34,238 nt of DNA. It comes from Methylobacteriaceae bacterium (lineage in GTDB: Bacteria > Pseudomonadota > Alphaproteobacteria > Rhizobiales > Beijerinckiaceae). Made by a program: the position numbers and the translations under genes. The stretch lies in NCBI GenBank assembly GCA_016793505.1, contig JAEULW010000127.1:1-34238 (forward strand). Reading direction: 5' to 3'. Positions within the stretch are counted from its first letter, which is position 1, and each line of letters starts with the position of its first letter. Below, piece by piece: positions 8,307-18,218 of this stretch. The notes beneath the pieces were generated by a model that saw only the letters and a program-made list of their open reading frames with translations, made no database searches and had not been told where the DNA came from.

Positions 8307-8353
8307 TTGACCGGTCGCCCTTGAGATGATAGATACCAATGGTGTCTATCATC
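8307..8353 (+). promoter_or_regulatory. vapBC promoter and palindromic operator
   Basis: A 29-bp imperfect palindrome occupies 8325-8353, with arms GATGATAGATACC and GGTGTCTATCATC around an AAT centre and a single mismatch. It lies 13 bases before the vapB start codon. A -35-like TTGACC (8307-8312) is placed 17 bases from TAGATA (8330-8335), so the palindrome would cover the -10 region. This is the expected layout for autorepression by a VapB dimer or VapBC complex. The sequence is strikingly AT-richer than its surroundings. Confidence 0.7.
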
Positions 8354-8366
8354 CGGAGTCGCGATC

Positions 8367-8651
8367 ATGGCCTCGCCTGACGCAAAGCCGCCCGGCCCGC
8401 GCGGCACGGCCCGGCTTTTCATGCACGGCCGCAGTCAGGCGGTGCGACTGCCCAAGGAGTTCCGCTTCGCGGGCGACGCGGTGCGCGTCTCGCGCCAGGG
8501 CGACAAGGTCATTCTTGAGCCGCTGCATTCCGCGCCCTTCGACGACAAGGCGTTCTGGGCGAGGCTCGACGCGCTCGGCGCGCGCGACTTTCCGGCCCCC
8601 GCCGACGACGATCTGCGACCGGAGCTCGACGACGATCTGTCGCGGGACTGA
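8367..8651 (+). CDS. vapB: VapB-type antitoxin (AbrB/SpoVT fold)
   Basis: The 94-residue product is the labile antitoxin that would neutralise the PIN toxin encoded immediately downstream and repress the shared promoter. The swapped-hairpin AbrB-type DNA-binding region is recognisable at RLFMHGRSQAVRLPKEFRFAGDAVRVSRQGDKVILEP (about residues 15-52). The C-terminal half is acidic (PADDDLRPELDDDLSRD), as expected for a toxin-binding tail. A GGAG ribosome site precedes the ATG. The N-terminal Pro/Gly-rich stretch of about 14 residues is longer than in many VapB proteins. Only three bases separate its stop from the vapC start. Confidence 0.9.
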   Translation: MASPDAKPPGPRGTARLFMHGRSQAVRLPKEFRFAGDAVRVSRQGDKVILEPLHSAPFDDKAFWARLDALGARDFPAPADDDLRPELDDDLSRD

Positions 8652-8654
8652 GGC

Positions 8655-9062
8655 GTGATCTTTCTCGACAGCAACGTGGTGATCGACCTGTTGCGCGGCA
8701 GCAAACCGATCCTGCGCGAGCGATACAACGCCGCGCGCCGGGAGGACGTGCCGCTCGCCCTGTCGACCGTCGCGCTGTTCGAGCTGCGCTTCGGGGCGAT
8801 GGCAAGCGAGCGCGTCTCACAGAATGTGCGCGCGCTCGACGCCTTCCTCGAGGAGGGCGTCGAGATTGTCGCCTTCGACGCCGCGGCGGCCTCCGAGGCC
8901 GGCGACATCCGCGCCGGTTTGCGACGCGAGGGCGCCCTGATCGGACCCTATGACATTCTCATCGCCGCCCAGGCGCGGGCCCGCGGCGCGGCCCTGGTCA
9001 CGGGCAATGTCGCCGAGTTCCGTCGCGTGCCCCGCCTTCGCGTCATGGATTGGGGCGCATGA
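8655..9062 (+). CDS. vapC: VapC-type PIN-domain toxin ribonuclease
   Basis: The product is a 135-residue PIN endoribonuclease, the presumed toxin of the pair. Acidic metal-binding positions are seen as D5 (FLDSNVVIDLL), E43 (VALFELRFG) and D100 (YDILIAAQA). N118 with E121 in VTGNVAEFRRV occupies the fourth position usually found as T(G/R)NxxxF. The start is GTG at 8655, directly after the vapB stop, consistent with coupled and tuned-down toxin synthesis. VapC toxins usually cut initiator tRNA or rRNA; the target here cannot be told from sequence. All expected catalytic residues are intact, so the toxin looks functional. Confidence 0.92.
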   Translation: MIFLDSNVVIDLLRGSKPILRERYNAARREDVPLALSTVALFELRFGAMASERVSQNVRALDAFLEEGVEIVAFDAAAASEAGDIRAGLRREGALIGPYDILIAAQARARGAALVTGNVAEFRRVPRLRVMDWGA

Positions 9063-9292
9063 GCGATCCGCGAAGCGCGGCGGCGCCCGCCCTGGTCGAG
9101 TCCCCCTGCATCGGCGCCTGCTGGATCGACGAAGAGTTCGGCTGGTGCCGCGGCTGCGGCCGCACGCGCGCCGAGATCGCCGCCTGGCCGGAGGCGAGTG
9201 CGAGTGTGCGGCGCGCCATCCTCGCGCCGCTGGCGGAGCGGCGCGCCGCGATGCGCGCCGCGCGCAAGATTGGGAACGAACGGCCGGGCTGA
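9059..9292 (+). CDS. DUF1289 family small cysteine-motif protein
   Basis: This 77-residue protein has the DUF1289 signature SPCIGACWIDEEFGWCRGCGRTRAEIAAW, with four cysteines in C-x3-C...C-x2-C spacing that could bind a metal. The family is common in proteobacteria and has no established function. The ATG overlaps the vapC stop (ATGA), so it is translationally coupled to the toxin gene. The C-terminal part is an Arg/Ala-rich helix. It could be a host gene that happened to lie behind an inserted vapBC cassette, rather than part of the toxin system. Confidence 0.85.
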   Translation: MSDPRSAAAPALVESPCIGACWIDEEFGWCRGCGRTRAEIAAWPEASASVRRAILAPLAERRAAMRAARKIGNERPG

Positions 9293-9305
9293 GCCGGCCG
9301 GCGCG

Positions 9306-9818
9306 TCAGGCTCTCGCCACCTTCGAGCCGACGATCTTGGCCGCGGAGGCCTTGTTGATCTCCTGCACCGCAAGGCCCGTCAGCTTGTTGTTGGCGGCCT
9401 TCTCCATGTCGAGAATCTCGCCGAGCATCGCCGCCGCCTCGTCATGGCCGAGGACGCGCGCCCACTCCTTCAGCGTGCCGTAGCGGGCGATCTCGTAATG
9501 TTCGACCGCCTGGCCGACGCCGATCAGCGCCGCGTCGAGCGCCACGCCTTCGGCCTCCTCGATCACGCCTTCGCCTTCCTTGATCAGCCCTTCGATGGCG
9601 TCGCACTTCTCGCCCTTCGCCTCGAGGCCGGCGGACCGGAACACCTTCCTGAGAATGGCGATCTGCTCTTTCGTCTCGGCCAGATGGTCTTCGAAAGCGG
9701 TCTTCAGGTCGGCCGCGTCGGCCGCCTTCGCCATCTTCGGCAGCGCTTTCACGATCGCCTGTTCGGCGTAATAGACGTCCTGCAACGTATGTTCGAAGGC
9801 GTCGGCGAGGGTTTTCAT
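9306..9818 (-). CDS. YciE/YciF-type ferritin-like protein (DUF892)
   Basis: The product is a 170-residue, all-helical protein of the YciE/YciF (DUF892) family, a ferritin-like fold linked to stress responses in enterobacteria. The opening LADAFEHTLQDVYYAEQAIVKALPKMAKAA is diagnostic, followed by HLAETKEQIAILRKVF, EVEHYEIARYGTL-like QAVEHYEIARYGTL and LDMEKAANNKL helices carrying the Glu/His residues of a di-metal centre. A strong ribosome site (GGAGGAGA) precedes the ATG. It follows the FAD oxidoreductase gene on the same strand by 81 bases and could be co-transcribed or have its own promoter. Codon use matches its neighbours. Confidence 0.9.
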   Translation of the reverse strand: MKTLADAFEHTLQDVYYAEQAIVKALPKMAKAADAADLKTAFEDHLAETKEQIAILRKVFRSAGLEAKGEKCDAIEGLIKEGEGVIEEAEGVALDAALIGVGQAVEHYEIARYGTLKEWARVLGHDEAAAMLGEILDMEKAANNKLTGLAVQEINKASAAKIVGSKVARA

Positions 9819-9899
9819 GGCGTCTCTCCTCCGCGCGAGGCGTCGCGCGTCCGAGGAGAGAACGCCGCGTCGGCCGCGCCGGTTCCCCCGTGCGCCGCC

Positions 9900-11213
9900 T
9901 CAGGCGGCGCGCCGCGCCCGCGGAAAGCGCTCGAGCCGGAACGGCGCCGGATCGACCAGCGGCGCATGGCCGCTGACGAGATCGGCGGTCAGCCGCCCGG
10001 CCCCCGGCCCGATGCCGAAGCCGTGGCCGGAATAGCCGGAGGACAGGTAGAGGCCGGGGATCTGCGCCACCGGCGAGATCACCGGAATGCCGTCCGGCGT
10101 CGCGTCGATCATCCCGGCCCAGCGCTGCGCCACCTCGAGGCCGCGGAAGAACGGGAAGGCGCGCATCAGATGCTCGAGCCCCTCTTCCAGAATCTCGGTG
10201 TTCGGCGCCGGATCGAGCGTGCGCACCTGTTCGAAGATCGTTGTTTCGTCAGCGCCCCAGCGGCGCTTGCGCCGCAGTTCCTCGAAGAAGCGGCCGGTGA
10301 AGCGCAATTCGATCTCGCGCCGCATCGTCGCCAGCTGCGGCAGGAAATCGGCGAACAGCCGGAACGAATCCGGCGTGATCTCGGCGATCGAGGCGTTGCG
10401 CCGCGAGATGGTGTAGCCGCCGTCGAGCCGCTTGCGCCACGAGAAGGTGGAGGTGCCGACCGTCGGCTCCGGCCCGCCCGGCAGCGGCCTGGTGCGCAGC
10501 ACCGAGCCGACGATGCCGAGCTGCGGAAAATCGACGCCGAGATTGCCGAGGAACAGCCGCGACCAGACGCCGGCGGCGACGACCACCGCGTCGCAGGCGA
10601 TGACGCCCTTCTCGGTGACGACGCCGCTGACCCGCCCGCCGCTGCGCTCGATGACGCGCGCCGCGCAGTGCTCGTGGATGGTCGCTCCGCGCGCCATCGC
10701 CGCCCGCGCCATCGCCGGCACGGCGTGCGCCGGCTCGGCGCGGCAATCGTCCGGCGTGTGCATGGCGCCGACATAAGTCTTCGAGGCGCCCGGCAGCAGT
10801 TTTTCGAGCGCGTCGGCGTCGATCATGAAGGAGCCGACCTGGAAGCGCCGCGCCTCCTCGAGCCAGGCCTCGTAGCCGGCGACCTCGCGCTCGCTCTCGC
10901 ACAGATACAGGATGCCGGGCCGCGCGAAGCCGGTCTCGGCGCCCGTCGCCCTGTTCATCTCCGCCCAGATGCGCTGGCTCGCCATCACCAGCGGAATTTC
11001 GGCCGGGTCGCGGCCGGCGGTGCGCACCCAGCCCCAGTTGCGGCTCGACTGCTCGCCGGCGACATGGCCCTTTTCGACCAGCGCGACCGACAGGCCGCGC
11101 TCGGCCAGCGTCAGCGCCGTCGAGACGCCGATGACGCCGCCGCCGATGATCACCACATCGGCGCGGGCGGGCAGGGGGGCGGCGGCGTCGAGACGATCGA
11201 CAGGCGGCGACAT
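9900..11213 (-). CDS. DAO-family FAD-dependent oxidoreductase
   Basis: This 437-residue flavoenzyme belongs to the D-amino acid oxidase/glycine oxidase superfamily. The dinucleotide-binding motif VVIIGGGVIGVSTALTLAERG lies near residues 20-40 and ends at the acidic residue in VALVEKG. A second FAD segment is seen in GVWSRLFLGNLG, and the C-terminal SSGYSGHGFGIGPGAGRLTADLVSG closes the flavin site. The segment EQSSRNWGWVRTAGRDPAEIPLV resembles sarcosine/amino acid dehydrogenase-like proteins. The start was set at 11213 because the 27 codons upstream lack family character and a GAGGAC ribosome site fits this ATG. Substrate is unknown; a secondary or D-amino acid is likely. Confidence 0.88.
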   Translation of the reverse strand: MSPPVDRLDAAAPLPARADVVIIGGGVIGVSTALTLAERGLSVALVEKGHVAGEQSSRNWGWVRTAGRDPAEIPLVMASQRIWAEMNRATGAETGFARPGILYLCESEREVAGYEAWLEEARRFQVGSFMIDADALEKLLPGASKTYVGAMHTPDDCRAEPAHAVPAMARAAMARGATIHEHCAARVIERSGGRVSGVVTEKGVIACDAVVVAAGVWSRLFLGNLGVDFPQLGIVGSVLRTRPLPGGPEPTVGTSTFSWRKRLDGGYTISRRNASIAEITPDSFRLFADFLPQLATMRREIELRFTGRFFEELRRKRRWGADETTIFEQVRTLDPAPNTEILEEGLEHLMRAFPFFRGLEVAQRWAGMIDATPDGIPVISPVAQIPGLYLSSGYSGHGFGIGPGAGRLTADLVSGHAPLVDPAPFRLERFPRARRAA

Positions 11214-11304
11214 GGCGGTGCGTCCTCGTGAGGCGCCGCTATCGTTAAGCCGGCCGCCCGCGCCCGTCCATCCGCGCCGCCGCATGGCGCGCATGCCGGG
11301 AGGC

Positions 11305-11344
11305 TGTCATTCCCGACGCCGGCGCAGCCGGCGCGCGGGAACCC
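11305..11344. repeat. Short palindromic repeat (TGTCATTCCCG...CGGGAACCC type)
   Basis: The segment begins TGTCATTCCCG and ends CGGGAACCC, with TTCCCG/CGGGAA as outer arms and a GCCGGC-rich centre. I recognise it as a common dispersed intergenic hairpin in proteobacteria. It lies in the 279-bp gap upstream of the oxidoreductase gene and downstream of lpdA. Confidence 0.5.
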
Positions 11345-11375
11345 GGCGCCGGGCGTGGGTCTTCAACCCTTCCGC

Positions 11376-11408
11376 CCGTCATGGCCGGGCTTGTCCCGGC
11401 CGTGACGG
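11376..11408. repeat. Alphaproteobacterial CGTCATGGCCGGG palindrome
   Basis: Arms CCGTCATGGCCGGG and CCCGGCCGTGACGG flank a CTTGT loop with one mismatch in the stem. The unit matches the intergenic CGTCATGGCCGGGCTTGTCCC repeat I know from many Hyphomicrobiales genomes, apparently truncated to one arm here. It lies between convergently oriented control regions, where a strong hairpin could limit read-through from the lpdA side. No gene is seen in 11214-11492. Confidence 0.7.
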
Positions 11409-11492
11409 CGAGGCGGCTGGCAGAATGGGCCTGGCGCCCGGCTCTCCGCTCCGGCCGGGCTGACAGGGGGGCGCCGCGCCGCGCGCCGGCCC

Positions 11493-13214
11493 CTATTTCT
11501 TCTTCTTCGGCGCGATCAGGTCGGTGATGCTGCCCTCGTACATCTCCGCCGCGAAGCCGACGGTTTCCGACAGCGTCGGATGCGGGTGGATGGTCAGGCC
11601 GATGTCGGACGCGTCCGCGCCCATCTCGATCGCCAGCGCCGCCTCGGCGATGAGATCGCCGGCGTTGGGGCCGACGATGCCGCAGCCGATCAGCCGATGC
11701 GTCTCTTCGTCGAAGATCGCTTTGGTGACGCCCTCGTCGCGCCCGAGCGACAGCGAGCGGCCCGAGGCGGCCCAGGGGAAGACGCCCTTGCCGTAGTTCA
11801 GCCCCTTGGCTTTGGCCTCCGTTTCGGTGACGCCGACCCAGGCGACTTCCGGATCGGTGTAGGCGACCGACGGGATCACCTTGGCGTCGAAAGCGCTCTT
11901 GTGGCCGGCCGCGACCTCCGCCGCCACCTTGCCCTCATGCACCGCCTTGTGCGCCAGCATCGGCTGGCCGACGATGTCGCCGATCGCGAAGATATGCGCG
12001 ACATTGGTGCGCATCTGCTTGTCGACGCCGATCAAGCCGCGCTCGTCGACCGAAACGCCCGCCGCTTCGGCGCCGATCGTCTTGCCGTTCGGCTTGCGGC
12101 CGACCGCGACGAGCAGCTTGTCGAAGACCTCCGTCTTCGTCTCGCCGCCCTTCTCCCAGGTGACGTGCAGCCCGTCCTTCTTCGCCGCGACGCCGGTGAC
12201 TTTCGTCTCCAGCATGATCTTTTCGTAGCGCTTCTCGAGCCGCTTCGTCAGCGGCGCGACGATGTCCTTGTCGGCGCCGGGAATGAGCTGCGGCATGAAT
12301 TCGGCGATGACGATCTTCGAGCCGAGGGCGTGATACACCGTCGCCATCTCGAGCCCGATGATGCCGCCGCCGAGCACCATGAGACGCTTCGGGATGTCGG
12401 CGAGTTCGAGCGCGCCGGTCGAATCGATGACGCGCGGGTCCTTCGGAATGAAGGGCAGGCTGATCGGCTCCGATCCCGCCGCGATGATCGCCTGATCGAA
12501 GGAGATCGTCTGCGCCTTGCCGTCGGCGCCCGTCACCGAGACCATGTTCGGCGAGGTGAACGCGCCGACGCCGGAGACGACGGTCACCTTGCGCGCTTTG
12601 GCAAGGCCCGAGAGGCCGCCGGTCAGCTTTTTGACGACGCCCTCCTTCCAGCCGCGCAGCTTGGCGATGTCGATCGTCGGATCGGCGAAGGCGACGCCAT
12701 GCGACGCCATGTCCTTCGACTCGTCGATCACCTTGGCTGCGTGCAGCAGCGCCTTGGACGGAATGCAGCCGACGTTCAGGCACACCCCGCCGAGCGTCGG
12801 CCAGCGCTCGACCAGCGTCACCTTCTTGCCGAGATCGGCGGCGCGGAAGGCGGCGGTGTAGCCGCCTGGCCCGGCGCCGAGCACCAGCACCTCGGCGTGC
12901 TGGTCGCCCTTGACGGCGGTCGCTGCGGGAGCGGCGACAGGCGCGGCCGCGGCGGCGGGCGCCGGCGCCGCTGGCGCGCCGGCGTCCTCCATGGTGATGA
13001 GGATCGAGCCCTCGCTCACCTTGTCGCCGAGCTTGATCTTCACCTCCTTGACGACGCCGCCCTCAGGCGCCGGCACGTCCATCGTCGCCTTGTCGGATTC
13101 GAGGCTGACGAGCGGGTCTTCCGCCTTGATCGTCTGGCCCGGCTTCACGAAGATTTCGATCACCGGCACGTTCTTGAAATCCCCGATGTCGGGGACCTTG
13201 ATGTCCTTGGCCAT
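11493..13214 (-). CDS. lpdA: Dihydrolipoyl dehydrogenase with N-terminal lipoyl domain (E3 of PDH)
   Basis: E3 reoxidises the dihydrolipoyl groups of the pyruvate dehydrogenase complex and passes electrons to NAD. The 573-residue chain starts with a lipoyl domain (residues 1-78) with the acceptor lysine K42 in ESDKATM. An Ala/Pro linker follows (about 79-102). Then comes the flavoprotein part: FAD motif VLGAGPGGYTAA, redox disulfide C145/C150 in GGVCLNVGCIPSK, NAD motif VLGGGIIGLEMATVY, and the C-terminal HPHPTLSE with the catalytic His-Glu pair. The lipoyl fusion makes it about 100 residues longer than a standard E3. It is last in aceE-aceF-lpdA, 15 bases behind aceF, so it is dedicated to this complex. 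Confidence 0.95.
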   Translation of the reverse strand: MAKDIKVPDIGDFKNVPVIEIFVKPGQTIKAEDPLVSLESDKATMDVPAPEGGVVKEVKIKLGDKVSEGSILITMEDAGAPAAPAPAAAAAPVAAPAATAVKGDQHAEVLVLGAGPGGYTAAFRAADLGKKVTLVERWPTLGGVCLNVGCIPSKALLHAAKVIDESKDMASHGVAFADPTIDIAKLRGWKEGVVKKLTGGLSGLAKARKVTVVSGVGAFTSPNMVSVTGADGKAQTISFDQAIIAAGSEPISLPFIPKDPRVIDSTGALELADIPKRLMVLGGGIIGLEMATVYHALGSKIVIAEFMPQLIPGADKDIVAPLTKRLEKRYEKIMLETKVTGVAAKKDGLHVTWEKGGETKTEVFDKLLVAVGRKPNGKTIGAEAAGVSVDERGLIGVDKQMRTNVAHIFAIGDIVGQPMLAHKAVHEGKVAAEVAAGHKSAFDAKVIPSVAYTDPEVAWVGVTETEAKAKGLNYGKGVFPWAASGRSLSLGRDEGVTKAIFDEETHRLIGCGIVGPNAGDLIAEAALAIEMGADASDIGLTIHPHPTLSETVGFAAEMYEGSITDLIAPKKKK

Positions 13215-13229
13215 GATGTCAGCCCCCGA

Positions 13230-14564
<1,335 letters not shown>

Positions 14565-14624
14565 GGAGAAATCTCTGTCGCTGCGCGCCGGAGCGCGATG
14601 AGGGGAGGAGGCGGGGCGGGCGCG

Positions 14625-17291
<2,667 letters not shown>

Positions 17292-17424
17292 GACGTTTCC
17301 CTGTCTCCCGCGCCCGCTGCGGCGCGCGTCTAGCCATCTTCCGGCGGCATTCTGCCGCACCGCGCCGGGCGAGGCCAGTGCGGCTTGCCGCAATGGCCGG
17401 CCCGGTTCCGTCCCGCGCCCGCAT

Positions 17425-17436
17425 ATGTATAGTCAT
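17425..17436. promoter_or_regulatory. Possible GntR/HutC-type operator
   Basis: ATGTATAGTCAT is an AT-rich, partly palindromic sequence in a GC-rich gap, 44 bases before the regulator start. The GT-TA-CA spacing resembles operators of GntR-family proteins of the HutC subgroup. It lies between aceE and the regulator and could serve either direction. Based on pattern only. Confidence 0.35.
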
Positions 17437-17479
17437 GAATCGGCAAAGCGGCCTCGTCCGCCCGAGATGGGACCATCGC

Positions 17480-18211
17480 ATGAAGCCGCAGGAGACCGAG
17501 CGCGCGGCCGGCTCGCTGCATCAGCGCATCGTCGCCGATCTCGAGAGCCGCATCCTGTCCGGGCAATGGCCGCCCGGCCACCGCATTCCCTTCGAGGTCG
17601 AGCTGTCGGCGGCCTATGGCTGCTCGCGCATGACGGTCAACAAGGCGCTCGGCCGCCTCGTCGACGCCGGGCTGATCGAGCGCCGCCGCAAGGCCGGCAG
17701 CTTCGTCGCCCGGCCGCGCTCGCAGGCGGCGGTGCTGGACATTCACGACATCCGCGCCGAGGTGACAGCGCGCGGCGCCGCCTATCGCTTCGAGATCGTC
17801 GCCCGCGCCCGCCGCGCCGCGACGCCGGCCGACCGGCTGCGGATCGACGTTCCGGCCGGCGCGCCGCTCATCGCCCTGCGCACACTGCACTACGCCGACG
17901 ACCGGCCCTTCTGCAGCGAGGACCGGCTGATCAGCCTCGCCGCCGTGCCGGAAGCCGGGGCCGAGCCCTTCGACGCGCTGCCGCCCGGGGCCTGGCTGGT
18001 GGCGCGCGTGCCCTGGACGCAGGCCGAACATTCGATCGCCGCCCGCGCCGCGACGAAGGAGCAGGCCGCCCGGCTCGACATCGCCCCCGGCGCGCCCTGT
18101 CTCGTCGTCGAACGGCGCACCTGGCGCGCCGGCGAGCCGGTCACCGGCGTCGAGCTCGCCTATCCCGGCGCCTTGCACCGGCTCGTCGCGCGCTTCGCGC
18201 CGACCGGTTGA
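17480..18211 (+). CDS. hutC: HutC-like GntR-family transcriptional regulator
   Basis: This 243-residue DNA-binding protein has an N-terminal winged helix (LHQRIVADLESRILSGQWPPGHRIPFEVELSAAYGCSRMTVNKAL, residues 12-56) and a C-terminal UTRA ligand-binding domain. Across its length it follows the histidine-utilisation repressor pattern: RRRKAGSFVARP, DIRAEVTARGAAYRFE, EDRLISLAAVPEA, PPGAWLVARVPWTQAEHSIAA, CLVVERRTWRAG and YPGALHRLVARF. HutC normally represses hut genes and responds to urocanate. No hut gene is in this window, so either its targets are elsewhere or it has a new target. Start 17480 keeps the operator-like site outside the gene; ATG 17435 is an alternative. Confidence 0.85.
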   Translation: MKPQETERAAGSLHQRIVADLESRILSGQWPPGHRIPFEVELSAAYGCSRMTVNKALGRLVDAGLIERRRKAGSFVARPRSQAAVLDIHDIRAEVTARGAAYRFEIVARARRAATPADRLRIDVPAGAPLIALRTLHYADDRPFCSEDRLISLAAVPEAGAEPFDALPPGAWLVARVPWTQAEHSIAARAATKEQAARLDIAPGAPCLVVERRTWRAGEPVTGVELAYPGALHRLVARFAPTG

Positions 18212-18218
18212 GCGGCGC

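Noticed and set aside
9050-9061. TTG start for the DUF1289 gene three codons upstream
   Set aside because: The ATG at 9059 overlaps the vapC stop in the common coupled arrangement and needs no rare start codon.
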